Shown: piece by piece, positions 9,249-18,300 of the stretch
How positions within the stretch are numbered: position 1 is the stretch's first letter
How the letters are laid out: each line of letters begins with the position of its first letter
Origin: Hydrogenoanaerobacterium saccharovorans
GTDB taxonomy: Bacteria; Bacillota; Clostridia; Oscillospirales; Ruminococcaceae
DNA: 64,000 nt
Direction of reading: 5' to 3'
Assembly (NCBI RefSeq): GCF_016901815.1
Contig: NZ_JACSNR010000008.1
Location: 62,001-126,000, forward strand
The notes under the pieces: model-generated
Databases searched by the model: none
The model's input: the letters and a program-made list of their open reading frames with translations, nothing else
Told to the model about the DNA's origin: nothing
Made by a program: the position numbers and the translations under genes

Positions 9249-11515
9249 ATCCGGTCACTTTTCTCTCCGTTGCACTGCCGGCACAGAATCTGCAGATTCT
9301 CCGGGACAGTCTTGCCTCCAGCGTTCATCGGGACAATATGGTCCACCTGGAAGGCCACCCGGCTGGTGCCTGTCCTGCCGCAGCAGGCGCACTGGTACTC
9401 ACCCTTTTCATTTTTCGATTTCTCAAAGGCCTCGTCCCGCAGTTTCTTTTCCAGCTCCGGATTGATCTTTCCAATCTCATAGAGCGGCAGATCCTCCAGC
9501 TTCCGTCTGCCGAACTCCACATTGCTCCCCTGTTCCTCATAGATATCCGGATACATGAGCTTCATGCGCTCAATCTGAAGCTGCTTGAGAAAGTACAGCT
9601 TCCGCCCGAAGAACAGCTTGAGCATATTGTCATCTCCCGAGTCCCACAGCGCATTGAGATAGGCTGTCTCCTCCTGGGCGGTCATCCGCTCGTCCCATAT
9701 CTTCCGGGCAATGGCAGCCACATCCAGCCTGCTCCGATCAATCTCCTCAAAGGTATAGAAAGCCGGAGCCGCCTCGTACTGCGCATAGTATTTCAGAATG
9801 TTCCGCACATCCTGCGGCTCATAGGGCGGAATCATCTCCCCACAGAAGAAAGTATCCCGGCACTGACGCTCCATCTCCCGGAGCTGTTCCTCGCTCAGAT
9901 ACTCCTCTTCCGCTCCAAAGCTCTCAAACAGAGCCGGAAGAGACTCCATCAGCTGTCGGTAGGCCTCCTGGGTACTGTTGTAGACCATCACCTGATCGGT
10001 GTGATCCATGCCGTTCTCCTCCAGATAGGAGAAGGCGTACATACCCACCGGAATCCGCTCCTCAAACGGAACCCGTTCCAGCAGAGTGGTGTCCACCGAA
10101 TCGTCCAGAATGGATGCGAACTCCTCAATCTTGGAAATGGAGACCAGACGCAGAATGTGCTGTACACGCTCCGTCCGGCTGTCCTCAAAGTCGTTGTCTC
10201 CCACAAAGAGGCTCTCGGGATTGACCCAGGCGATATGTTCGTTCCACTCATCAATAAAGGACACAATATAGGCGCTGGCATCACCGCCGGCTGCCGGGCC
10301 GCGCAATGCCCGTCCCACCATCTGGGTCATCAGGATGGTGGATACAGTAGGTCGGGCCAGAAAGACTGTCCTGGTTCTGGGCAGGTCAACACCCTCGGTG
10401 AGAATGTTCACATTGACCAGAACCTGCAGATTTCCTTTCCGGTACTCCTCCAGCTTGCGCTCATTGTCCTCCCGGCTGACAGTCACACCGGTGACCGGGT
10501 CCCGGAGTTCGGATACGACATAGTCCGCCGCAATCCCTGCCTTCCGGAACAGGCTGGCTAACTGAACCGCATGGGGAACACTGACCGCAAACACAAGGGT
10601 CTGACCGTACTTCTCCGGATTTGCCTTATAGGTCTCGACGATCAGCTTGTTTCGGGGAGCACTCTGTACCATCTGCTCCACAATATTCTCGGGCAGAACG
10701 TCCAGGCGCTGAATGCTCTCCAGCGCATCGACTCCCAGACTGCCGCCGTACTGTTCATCGGTATAGTAGCTTTCAAAAATCGGTTTGGCCAGAATCCGCC
10801 GGCTGATCAGCTCTTTCAGGCTAATCTGATAAGTAATGCCCACATCGCCGTGAACCACCCGGCCATCCCGGATTCCGTCCTGGTAGATCCGCGCCAGAAG
10901 TCCCTGCTCGCTTTCAGCGGTGCGGAAAGGCGTGGCGGTCAGGCCGATCAGCTTCACATGGGGAACCTTCGCCTTTACATAGTCAATGATTCGCCGGTAG
11001 GTCTTGGCGGTAGAATGATGGGCTTCATCCATGACGAGATAGAGTTCCTGCTCCCCCTGAAGCCAGGCATCCAGGCGTTCCAGGTGGCGTCCGATGCTGT
11101 CCTTGCTGGCAATCAGAAGACTGTCCTGGGGCCGAATATCACTGGTCCGGTCGTGGCTGGACGAACCGGACACGATCCGAAAGCAGAAGGAAGAGATATG
11201 CGGAATCACTTCCGCATAGGCATAGGTCTGGAACGACTCCGCCGCCTGATCCAGCAGCATCTGACGGTGAGCGATCCAGAGAATCTTCTTTTTCCGGTCG
11301 ATGGCGTTTTTCAGCAGCCACAGGGCAGCGGTATAGGTTTTTCCGCCGCCGGTGGGCAGCACGATCAGCGTGCTGTACGAGGACTCCTGGTTGATCTTGT
11401 CCATACACCGCATAGCCTCGGTCTGGTGCGCATACAGCGTCCGGGGATTGGTTCCCCTCTTGGGAAACACACTGCCATTGGACCGGACTTCTACAAAATC
11501 TCTGCCATTGTTCAT
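9245..11515 (-). CDS. SF2 DEAD/DEAH-box helicase with C-terminal HNH endonuclease domain
   Basis: 756 aa from an ATG at 11515 with AGAGG 8 nt upstream; a GTG at 11524 is in frame but sits on the ribosome binding site. Helicase motifs appear in order: LPTGGGKT (about 53-60), DEAH (163-166), TATPFR (193-198), and a second RecA domain ending in the arginine-finger motif GRALRGP. The last 50 residues form an HNH nuclease: CACC at about 709-712, the DH pair in VDHIVP, the NLQILC segment, and a closing CRQC that would bind zinc. The protein probably moves along or remodels DNA and cuts it. With the overlapping 179-aa gene and the neighbouring dpt operon it reads as a defence module. The substrate is not evident. 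Confidence 0.85.
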   Translation of the reverse strand: MNNGRDFVEVRSNGSVFPKRGTNPRTLYAHQTEAMRCMDKINQESSYSTLIVLPTGGGKTYTAALWLLKNAIDRKKKILWIAHRQMLLDQAAESFQTYAYAEVIPHISSFCFRIVSGSSSHDRTSDIRPQDSLLIASKDSIGRHLERLDAWLQGEQELYLVMDEAHHSTAKTYRRIIDYVKAKVPHVKLIGLTATPFRTAESEQGLLARIYQDGIRDGRVVHGDVGITYQISLKELISRRILAKPIFESYYTDEQYGGSLGVDALESIQRLDVLPENIVEQMVQSAPRNKLIVETYKANPEKYGQTLVFAVSVPHAVQLASLFRKAGIAADYVVSELRDPVTGVTVSREDNERKLEEYRKGNLQVLVNVNILTEGVDLPRTRTVFLARPTVSTILMTQMVGRALRGPAAGGDASAYIVSFIDEWNEHIAWVNPESLFVGDNDFEDSRTERVQHILRLVSISKIEEFASILDDSVDTTLLERVPFEERIPVGMYAFSYLEENGMDHTDQVMVYNSTQEAYRQLMESLPALFESFGAEEEYLSEEQLREMERQCRDTFFCGEMIPPYEPQDVRNILKYYAQYEAAPAFYTFEEIDRSRLDVAAIARKIWDERMTAQEETAYLNALWDSGDDNMLKLFFGRKLYFLKQLQIERMKLMYPDIYEEQGSNVEFGRRKLEDLPLYEIGKINPELEKKLRDEAFEKSKNEKGEYQCACCGRTGTSRVAFQVDHIVPMNAGGKTVPENLQILCRQCNGEKSDRI

Positions 11516-11535
11516 GCCAATCACCTCTGAGTTCC

Positions 11536-11564
11536 ATTATACTGTCGGAAAATGGCAAAGGCAA
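11536..11564 (-). promoter_or_regulatory. Sigma-70-type promoter of the helicase-HNH unit
   Basis: On the minus strand TTGCCT (11564-11559) and TATAAT (11541-11536) are separated by 17 nt and lie just upstream of the helicase start. The -10 is a perfect match. Confidence 0.65.
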
Positions 11565-11696
11565 GGCGGCAGAACCCCCGCCCTATTCTTTGTTTATGCG
11601 GCGCAGATTCTGAAAGTCCTGCTCTGTGAAACCGGCCCGCTGTCTTCCCTCAAACCGGGCGGAACTTCTTTAAATATACAGAATCCCATCCCACAC

Positions 11697-11719
11697 AAAT
11701 CCCAAAAGACGGGATTTTT
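11697..11719 (+). terminator. Small intrinsic terminator-like hairpin
   Basis: AAATCCC and GGGATTT flank a 7-nt loop and are followed by further T. No clear gene precedes it on the plus strand, so it may be a remnant belonging to the element end. Confidence 0.4.
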
Positions 11720-11821
11720 CCTTGAAACACGCAGGGCAAAAGAGTACCAAAGAGGACGGGGCGGGCGAGCGGAAAGGGCCAAAGAGGTCGATAAAGTGCC
11801 GGTTGAAGGTTTCGACACACA

Positions 11822-11866
11822 TTTGGGAGCATGATGTCGGGTGTTCGAGTCACCTCACTCCGACCA
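11822..11866 (+). repeat. 3' part of tRNA-Pro(UGG): probable attachment site (attR) of an integrated element
   Basis: The sequence runs from a tRNA anticodon loop (TTTGGGA, anticodon TGG), through GCATG, a TpsiC arm GGGTG-TTCGAGT-CACCT and acceptor strand CACTCCG, to ACCA. The matching 5' half is absent: the preceding bases do not pair with the anticodon stem, and no CGGAGTG acceptor strand occurs nearby. Integrases that target tRNA genes leave such a 3' copy at one end of the element and an intact tRNA at the other. Because the fragment is followed by a terminator of the kind that follows a tRNA, the element should lie to the left, with the complete tRNA-Pro beyond the window. Confidence 0.8.
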
Positions 11867-11867
11867 G

Positions 11868-11903
11868 AAAATCCCGCTGCTGAAATCCGCGGCGGGATTT
11901 TTC
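11868..11903 (+). terminator. Terminator following the tRNA-Pro fragment
   Basis: AAAATCCCGC and GCGGGATTTTT form the stem of a hairpin with a T-run. It directly follows the tRNA-Pro 3' end and is most simply the original terminator of that tRNA gene. Confidence 0.7.
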
Positions 11904-12597
11904 TATGGAGTCCTGTCCGTGCTGCCAAGAGGGGGCTTTTGTCCTCTCCCGGGGAAAGACGCCCGCAGCTGACTTGGCATTCCCAGCACCGACATGCACA
12001 GGACAATGAGCAGATACTGTCCGAAGAAACAGAGGGTGATGAGAATATCAGTGGTGCGAAGGGTTGTCGCGGCAAGTTCCTTGCTCTCGCCGGTGTCAGC
12101 GGTCAGCCAATCGGTATTGCCGGTGAGGGATCTGGTGGGGTCTTTATGGATCTTCAGGGCATAGCGGGTCACCAGAAGGCTGGTCAGCGCCGTAATGAGC
12201 AGCATCATACAGAACCGCACCGCAAAGCCGCTGAACAGCGGTACTCCCATCATGGTCCAGGGAACAATGATGGCAGTGGGGCTCCAGGAGGCGCCCATCA
12301 GGACTGCCAGGCCGGTGAGGCCGATGGCTACCAGCGGGTCCAGGCGCAGTTTCCGTGCCAGCATGACACCCACCGGCACCAATGCCACCAGATGGTCGCC
12401 AAAGCCGAAGGCTCCGACCAGTCCCATGATAAAGACCACCGCGGGAACCAGCACAACAATCCCCTTATCCTTGAGACGGTAGAGCGCATAGTCCACCAGC
12501 CGGTCGATGGCCTTGGTTCCCAGGATTACGCCGATGGCGCCGCCGTTCACCAGCAGCACAGCGATGACGTAGGAGGAATTCTGCAGACCGGAGAGGA
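11903..12597 (-). pseudogene. Fragment of a YfcC-type basic amino acid/carboxylate transporter
   Basis: The minus-strand frame entered at 12597 reads as the interior of a polytopic transporter of the YfcC/AbgT/DcuC-like class. It has successive hydrophobic segments with GAFGFGDHLVALVPVGVML and GLAVLMGASWSP. There is no start region: the frame begins abruptly at about 12597, where an unrelated plus-strand fragment adjoins. The end runs into unrelated residues after about 11960. Full members have roughly 450-500 residues and fewer than 220 are left, so this is a broken remnant. Confidence 0.65.
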
Positions 12598-13165
12598 TAT
12601 CCCAACCCTGTCAGGAGCTGATTCGGACGAAGTTCAGCAGGCTTTTAACGAGGCCGTTAACCTGGACCGGCTGCTCGGATGTCTGCTGGTGGACTGTCCC
12701 CAGGATCTGTTCTGGTTTGACAAAACTGCCAGATATGGTCTGGAGCCATCATTCTCAGGCACTGGAAGCGAAGCAAGCCTTGTAAAAATAACTGTAACCA
12801 TGAAGGTTGCTGAGGCCTACCAGAATGGCAGTGATACTGATGTTCAGGTGAAGGACTCGGCCATAGCTATCCAGAATGCCCAGAAGATCGCTGCTGAGAT
12901 CAAGAGCAGCGGCGGCACAACAGATGAAAAGCTGGAAGCGATCCTTCAGAAGATCTGCGAGCTTGTTTCTTACAATGATGAGGCCGCGGCTGCTTCGGAT
13001 TACGACATGAATGCCTGGGGCATCATCAGGGTCTTCGACGATGATCCGGAAACCAAGGTGGTCTGCGAGGGCTACGCCAAGGCATTCCAGTATCTCTGCG
13101 ATCAGGTATTTGACTCCAGTGAACTGACCTGTTATACCGTAACCGGCACCATGGACGGCGGCACT
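12598..13165 (+). pseudogene. Fragment of a transglutaminase-like surface protein
   Basis: The plus-strand frame reads through a helical stretch into the core of a transglutaminase-like domain, with VVCEGYAKAFQYLC carrying the Cys of the catalytic triad. It has no start of its own: a frame that opens at 11831 only crosses antisense DNA of the neighbouring transporter fragment. It breaks at about 13165, just after the TGTMDGG segment and before the His/Asp part of the domain, where it runs into the HipA-like gene in another frame. It lacks both ends and a complete active site. Confidence 0.65.
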
Positions 13166-14147
13166 GGCGAAGGCCCGCTTTCTCCTGCGAGAGCTTGATC
13201 TGGAGCAGGCTGACCCCATACAGATCGTTCTCTCGGTGAATGGTGCCGCAATCACCGATCACTTCTGGATTCAGGATTCGGGCTGCCCCGGGACCTATGA
13301 ACAGATCCGCTTTCATCAGGATCTGCTGGCAAAAACAGCCCTGCTCGGTTCCTCAGCGGGTATAACCCTCCCGGCAGGATACCGCTGTGCCGAGCTGACC
13401 AACACAGGCAGATTTGAAAAATGCTGGCACCTGGAAAACGGAAGGTGGTGGCTTTATAAACGCGGATTTCCGGAGCACACCTTTTCCGAGCTGGCGGTGC
13501 AGGCAATCGGGAATTATCTGGGTCTTTCCATGGCATCGTATGAGCTGGCAGACCGGGCGGAGATCAGCGCTGTGCTGGACTGCCGTGCCCCGGCTTCCCT
13601 GTCCGCCGTAAAGACGCCTGACTTCACATCCGGCACCCTGAATTTCGAACCGGCTGCGGGGCTTGGGTGCAGAAAAGGGGACGCTGTGAAGAATGAACAG
13701 CTCCTCCGGCGCCTGTCCCCTGCCATAGCGGACAGCTACCGCGGAATGGTCCTGCTGGATGCCCTGGTTTTCAACACCGACCGCCACCCCTACAACTTCG
13801 GCGTCCTCCGTGACCAAGCCACCGGGCAGCCCCTTGCGCTGGCTCCCATCTTTGACCACAATCTGTCCCTCTTCGCAGCCCTGGCAGACTATGACCGGTT
13901 CGCCGCCGGGGAAACGGACTCCCTGTACCTGGACTGGTGCCGCCTCGCGGACAGCCAGCCGGAGTCCGTCGCCTCCATGGAGCTGCCGGTCATCAACCGA
14001 CAGGTGATCGAATCCCTCCTGAACCCCCTCCGTGTTCCGGGTTTCCCGGAGGAGGAAAAACAGAGGGTCATCGGGATTCTGGCAGCCCGATGGGAAAAAC
14101 TCCGGGAACAGATCTCTCAGTACCGCACAAATCCAGAGCACAAATAA
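13166..14147 (+). pseudogene. HipA-like kinase, 5' end missing
   Basis: The frame from about 13166 to 14147 has the features of the HipA C-terminal kinase-like fold: LYKRGFPEHTFSELAVQAIG in the N-lobe, LLDALVFNTDRHPYNFGV as the catalytic loop (D and N of DRHxxN), and the metal-binding PIFDHNLSLF. The first part (ARFLLRELDLEQADPIQIVL) already reads as protein, but no start codon precedes it because the gene fuses to the transglutaminase fragment at 13165. A GTG at 13236 could start a 303-aa product with an intact kinase core, so residual activity is possible. No HipB-like antitoxin is adjacent. Confidence 0.6.
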
Positions 14148-14181
14148 AAGCAGAGGAGAAGCCTGTCTCCTCTGCTTTTTC
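14146..14181 (+). terminator. Intrinsic terminator after the HipA-like gene
   Basis: 14-bp perfect stem (AAAAGCAGAGGAGA and its complement) around a short loop, ending in TTTTT. It also serves the convergent gene that ends at 14193. Confidence 0.85.
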
Positions 14182-14192
14182 TGTTATACCGC

Positions 14193-14933
14193 CTAATCCA
14201 GACTGCCATCGCCCTTATTGCCGCCGAACTCGCAGCCATACTGGTGGCCCTTCCCGTAATACCAGCGTCCGTGCCGGTAGCCATAGTGCGGCGGGCAGTT
14301 GGCGCAGTCACCATTGCAGCGCCTTTCCTGGTCTCGGGTGCGGTCAGCCAGGCTAACACCTGTCAGCGCCGCTGCCAGCAGGGTGAAAAATCCCGGCTTA
14401 TCCCTGGGCGGGGACGGCGGCTCCTGGTGCCGTGGGGCGTCTATTCCCACTCTCCGGGCCAGTTCCGCAAAAGCCTCCTGATCCATCTCCGTGGGGTGGT
14501 TCTCCTTCTCCGAATGATAGCTCAGTATCCCGTCCTCCAGCCCGAAGTCCGGCTCCTCGTCCTCAAAAATATCGATCCCCGCCCGCCGGGAGATCCGCTC
14601 AAAGGCGCTGTCATCGATCAGCAGATAAATCTCCTCCAGCTGGTCCCGGTCGAAGGGCACTGCGGTCTGCTCGGCAATCTTCCCCAAAAGGGACTTGTCC
14701 ACGGTATCTGTCATCTCCAGCACCTGTTCCGGTGTGAACCGCACCCCTCCGGCAAAGGCATTTTCCACAAACTTTGCCGCAAAAGCCCTGTCCTCACACT
14801 CCAGCTCCTGCGCGATTTCCCATACCTCTTCCGCCGGCCCGTATCCGGACAGGCGTCCGGCATACCGTTTCTGGGTGCTGGGCGACCAGTCATAGAACCC
14901 ATCATAATACTCTTCCCAGGACAGTTGTTTCAT
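14193..14933 (-). CDS. Hypothetical protein with Cys/Gly/Tyr-rich tail
   Basis: 246 aa, no membrane segment or signal peptide. The first 150 residues are acidic and helical, beginning MKQLSWEEYYDGFYDW. The last 40 are unusual: CNGDCANCPPHYGYRHG followed by WYYGKGHQYGCEFGG, which may bind a metal. A short hydrophobic stretch (FFTLLAAALTGVSLA) precedes the tail. Single gene with a G-rich ribosome binding site before the ATG. I do not recognise a named family. Confidence 0.65.
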   Translation of the reverse strand: MKQLSWEEYYDGFYDWSPSTQKRYAGRLSGYGPAEEVWEIAQELECEDRAFAAKFVENAFAGGVRFTPEQVLEMTDTVDKSLLGKIAEQTAVPFDRDQLEEIYLLIDDSAFERISRRAGIDIFEDEEPDFGLEDGILSYHSEKENHPTEMDQEAFAELARRVGIDAPRHQEPPSPPRDKPGFFTLLAAALTGVSLADRTRDQERRCNGDCANCPPHYGYRHGRWYYGKGHQYGCEFGGNKGDGSLD

Positions 14934-15161
14934 GCCGCATTCCCCCCAATCCCCGACGATCTCATAATCCCATTATATCGCCGGAACCGGGCAGGCGCAA
15001 GGCGGCACGGCGCTCTGTCCTTTCTTTGCGCGGGTCCGGATGGCCCGCACCAGGCAGCTTTCGGCAGAGTGCACTTTCCCATCTGTACAGTTCCGTGTGC
15101 TATGCACAAATTTTCTTTCCATTGTCTAAAATTCCGCCGTCAGCTTTGGCGGTTCTGCACC

Positions 15162-15209
15162 TTGACAGCCCATACAAAAAGCCTATAATTAAAATTAGAA
15201 TAATTCTAA
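15162..15209 (+). promoter_or_regulatory. perR promoter with PerR-box-like operator
   Basis: TTGACA (15162-15167) and TATAAT (15184-15189) are spaced by 16 nt. Just downstream, at 15195-15209, is the perfect 7-1-7 palindrome TTAGAATAATTCTAA, very close to the PerR box consensus TTATAATNATTATAA. A repressor bound there would block initiation, so the regulator probably controls itself and the hydrogenase-rubrerythrin gene. Confidence 0.8.
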
Positions 15210-15226
15210 AAACTGGTGAGGAAACT

Positions 15227-15604
15227 GTGACAAAATACGGAAAGAAAATTCTGGAAATCGTAAGCTCCTCCCGCAGTCACATGACTGCGGAGGAAATCTT
15301 TGATGCCTTACGGCAAACCTATCCGACTGTGGTGCTGGCCACCGTATACAACAACCTCAACCGCCTGTGGCAGGACGATCTGATCCGCAAGGTTTCGGTG
15401 GAGGGCATGCCCGACCGGTATGACCGCATTCAGCGCCATGACCATCTGGTATGCAGACGATGCGGCAAACTCTCGGATATTGATCTGGGGGATCTCACTG
15501 CGGAACTGGAAAAAAAGGCCGGAATTTCGATCCTGTCATATGACCTGAAACTCAACTACCTGTGTGAAGAATGCAGGAAGGAAATCCAAGAGAAAGGAAT
15601 GTGA
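15227..15604 (+). CDS. perR: Fur/PerR-family metal-dependent repressor
   Basis: 125 aa from a GTG with GAGG five bases upstream. Winged-helix N-terminus ([20 protein letters not shown], then [18 protein letters not shown]), then the metal-binding part with [16 protein letters not shown] and CEEC, the two CxxC pairs of the structural zinc site. Such proteins use Fe or Mn and sense peroxide by histidine oxidation. It is named PerR rather than Fur because of the PerR-box-like operator and the peroxide-defence gene directly downstream; the start of that gene overlaps the stop of this one by 4 nt. Confidence 0.85.
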   Translation: MTKYGKKILEIVSSSRSHMTAEEIFDALRQTYPTVVLATVYNNLNRLWQDDLIRKVSVEGMPDRYDRIQRHDHLVCRRCGKLSDIDLGDLTAELEKKAGISILSYDLKLNYLCEECRKEIQEKGM

Positions 15605-17667
15605 GAAAACTGAACCATCTGCCACTATCTGTCCGTGTTCCCATTGAAGAGGACAATCCCGGTATTGTACGCTGGGAAGAAAAATGTATCCGCTGCGGTA
15701 TGTGCAGAACTGCCTGCACCAATCTGATCGGGGTACATGGAACCTATACTCTGGAAGAAACCGGAGGAAAAGCCATCTGTATTTACTGCGGTCAGTGTGC
15801 CAATGTCTGCCCGGTGGACAGCATCACCGAACGGGACGAAAGCGCCCAGGTGAAAAAGGCCATTGCTGATCCGGAAAAGATTGTAGTTGTCAGCACTTCC
15901 CCGGCAGTCCGTGCTGCTCTGGGGGAGGAATTCGGTATGGAGCCGGGTGCCTTTGTGGAAGGAAAAATGGTAGCCTTGCTGCGGGCACTGGGAGCTGACT
16001 ATGTGCTGGATACCAACTTTGCCGCCGACCTCACCATTGTGGAGGAGGCCAGCGAACTGATCCGCCGCATCACAGAAAAGGACCGTCCCCTGCCCCAGTT
16101 CACCAGCTGCTGTCCGGGCTGGGTCCACTTTGCGGAGATCTATGCGCCGGAAATGCTGCCCCATCTGTCCAGTGCCAAGAGCCCCATCGGCATGCAGGGC
16201 GCCACGGTAAAAACCTACTTTGCCCAGAAGATGGGTCTGGACCCCAAGCAGATTGTCCATGTGACCCTGACCCCCTGCACCGCCAAGAAGTTTGAAATCC
16301 GGCGGGAAGAGATGCATGCTGCCGCTGACTATCACGGTGTGGAAGGCATGCGGGATACCGATCAGGTGATCACTACCCGGGAACTGGCCCGCTGGGCCAA
16401 GTCCGAAGGCATTGACTGGAACGCCCTGGAGGACTCCGCCTATGATTCCCTCATGGGCAAGGCCTCGGGAGCCGGCGTCATCTTCGGCAACACCGGCGGC
16501 GTAATGGAAGCGGCTCTGCGCACCGCCTATGAATACCTCACCGGTCAGGCTGCGCCCCGGGAACTGCTCCATCTCAGCCCGCTCCGGGGCTACGAAGGAG
16601 TGCGGGAAGCCCAGGTACAGATCGGGGACCTGACCCTGCAGGTTGCGGTGGTCTACGGCACTGCCAATGCCCGTTCCTTCCTCCGGCAGATGAAGGAAAG
16701 CGGCAAACAGTACCACTTTGTGGAAGTGATGGCCTGTCCCGGCGGCTGCATCGGCGGCGGCGGACAGCCCAAGGATCTGCGGAAAAATGCCGATGAAATC
16801 CGCAAGAGCCGCATTGCTGCCCTCTACCGGCGTGATGAGGCAATGACCCTGCGCACCAGCCATGAAAACCCGGAGATCCTCGAGGTCTACAAGACCTTCT
16901 ATGGCAAGCCCCTCAGTGAGCTGGCTGAAAAGATGCTTCACACCACATATCAGGACCGAAGCGAACTCCTGCATAGAAAGGAAGAAAAACCTGTGAAAAA
17001 ATGGAGATGCACCATCTGCGGTTATATCCACGAAGGCGAAACCCTGCCGGAGGACTTTACCTGTCCCATCTGCATGCAGCCCGCCTCTGCCTTTGAGCTG
17101 ATCGAGGAGACCCCGGCGCCGTCCAAGGGCGGCAATAAATATGCCGGCACCCAGACCGAAAAGAATCTGGAAGCGGCCTTTGCCGGAGAATCCCAGGCCC
17201 GGAACAAGTACACCTATTTCTCCTCCATCGCCCAGAAGGAGGGATATGAGCAGATCGCTGCCCTGTTCCTGCAGACGGCGGAGAACGAAAGAGCCCATGC
17301 CAAGATGTGGTTTGAGGAGCTGCACGGCGTTGAAGATACTGCCGCCAACCTGCTCCATGCCGCTGAAGGGGAAAACTACGAGTGGACCGATATGTACGAC
17401 GGCTTTGCCAGAACCGCCGAAGCAGAGGGCTTCCCGGAACTGGCTGCCAAGTTCCGTCTGGTAGCTGCCATCGAAAAGCGCCATGAGGAACGCTACCGTG
17501 CCCTGCTGCGCAATGTGGAGACCGCCCAGGTCTTTGAAAAGAGCGAAGTAAAGGTATGGGAGTGCCGCAACTGCGGTCATATCGTTGTGGGCACCGCCGC
17601 TCCGGAGGTCTGCCCCACCTGCCTGTACTCCAGGAGCTTCTTCGAAATCCACAGCGACAACTATTGA
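15601..17667 (+). CDS. [FeFe]-hydrogenase - rubredoxin - rubrerythrin fusion
   Basis: 688 aa from a GTG overlapping the perR stop. Domains in order: two [4Fe-4S] clusters ([11 protein letters not shown] near 29-39 and [11 protein letters not shown] near 60-70); the H-cluster domain with TSCCPGW (about 169), TPCTAKKFE (about 224) and [13 protein letters not shown] (about 377); rubredoxin (CTICGY...CPIC, about 467-490); a ferritin-like di-iron rubrerythrin domain with ENERAH and EKRHEE (about 517-640); and a C-terminal rubredoxin (CRNCG...CPTC). All active-site residues are present. The order suggests electrons from H2 oxidation or ferredoxin passing through rubredoxin to reduce peroxide at the di-iron site. 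No signal peptide, so cytoplasmic. Likely repressed by PerR. Confidence 0.93.
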   Translation: MRKLNHLPLSVRVPIEEDNPGIVRWEEKCIRCGMCRTACTNLIGVHGTYTLEETGGKAICIYCGQCANVCPVDSITERDESAQVKKAIADPEKIVVVSTSPAVRAALGEEFGMEPGAFVEGKMVALLRALGADYVLDTNFAADLTIVEEASELIRRITEKDRPLPQFTSCCPGWVHFAEIYAPEMLPHLSSAKSPIGMQGATVKTYFAQKMGLDPKQIVHVTLTPCTAKKFEIRREEMHAAADYHGVEGMRDTDQVITTRELARWAKSEGIDWNALEDSAYDSLMGKASGAGVIFGNTGGVMEAALRTAYEYLTGQAAPRELLHLSPLRGYEGVREAQVQIGDLTLQVAVVYGTANARSFLRQMKESGKQYHFVEVMACPGGCIGGGGQPKDLRKNADEIRKSRIAALYRRDEAMTLRTSHENPEILEVYKTFYGKPLSELAEKMLHTTYQDRSELLHRKEEKPVKKWRCTICGYIHEGETLPEDFTCPICMQPASAFELIEETPAPSKGGNKYAGTQTEKNLEAAFAGESQARNKYTYFSSIAQKEGYEQIAALFLQTAENERAHAKMWFEELHGVEDTAANLLHAAEGENYEWTDMYDGFARTAEAEGFPELAAKFRLVAAIEKRHEERYRALLRNVETAQVFEKSEVKVWECRNCGHIVVGTAAPEVCPTCLYSRSFFEIHSDNY

Positions 17668-17674
17668 TCCCATC

Positions 17675-17706
17675 AAAAAAAGCACCCGGATACCGGGTGC
17701 TTTTTT
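17675..17706 (+). terminator. Intrinsic terminator of the perR-hydrogenase operon
   Basis: AAAAAAAGCACCCGG and CCGGGTGCTTTTTT form a strong hairpin with a T-run 8 nt after the stop codon. Confidence 0.9.
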
Positions 17707-17730
17707 CGTTTGTGCCGGGGTGTCCGGTTT

Positions 17731-18114
17731 CTATTTCTTCCGGGGGTTCCGGCGGATCTCCACTTCCAGCTGTTCACCGGGCTTCCCGATATACTGCCGG
17801 GACTCCCGGAGCCGCTCCTCCATTCCGGCAATCTCCTCCCGGAGCTGCCGGCGGCTCTTTTTCCGGTTCATCCGCAGAAACATCTGATACCGGTCCTGCA
17901 GCGTTTCAGCCCTGGGCGGGAACCGGATCACCTCATCGCCGATCCGGCAGCCCTCCAGCTCATTGCGGCAGATCTCATCATCCAGCACCGCCATATAGAG
18001 CGCATAACGGGTAAATTCCCTGAGCGGCATCCGGATCAGCCACCAGCGGCGGGCGGTCACCCCCGCTCCCACTGCCAGTCCGCCCAGAAGCGCTGCCTTG
18101 TGTCCTCGTTTCAT
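17731..18114 (-). CDS. Hypothetical protein with N-terminal hydrophobic segment
   Basis: 127 aa. Residues 6-24 (KAALLGGLAVGAGVTARRW) are weakly hydrophobic and may insert in the membrane. The rest is Arg/Glu-rich, with a probable coiled coil at 80-118 (MFLRMNRKKSRRQLREEIAG). A GGGAGG ribosome binding site precedes the ATG. It ends convergently to the hydrogenase operon. Family not recognised. Confidence 0.55.
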   Translation of the reverse strand: MKRGHKAALLGGLAVGAGVTARRWWLIRMPLREFTRYALYMAVLDDEICRNELEGCRIGDEVIRFPPRAETLQDRYQMFLRMNRKKSRRQLREEIAGMEERLRESRQYIGKPGEQLEVEIRRNPRKK

Positions 18115-18300
18115 ACTGTTGTCCCTCCCGTTTCCAGTCTGGCTTCAAAGCCGCCTGTCTGTTTTTGGGGCGCGGCTTTTTCTGTACTCATTCTGCCAGA
18201 CAGGATTCAACCCCCGATGAACATTTTTTGAAAATTCCGCATATCCATCGGGGCGCTGGTATGGTACAATCAAACCAGAACCGAATAGGAGGGAAAAACC

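Noticed and set aside
11831-13198. 455-codon plus-strand frame across the scrap zone
   Set aside because: Its first part is antisense to a transporter fragment and only the last 190 codons resemble a protein, so it is a chance fusion across the junction.
15625-17685. 686-codon frame antisense to the hydrogenase-rubrerythrin gene
   Set aside because: Long antisense frames are common in GC-rich DNA with this codon use; the plus strand carries all family motifs.
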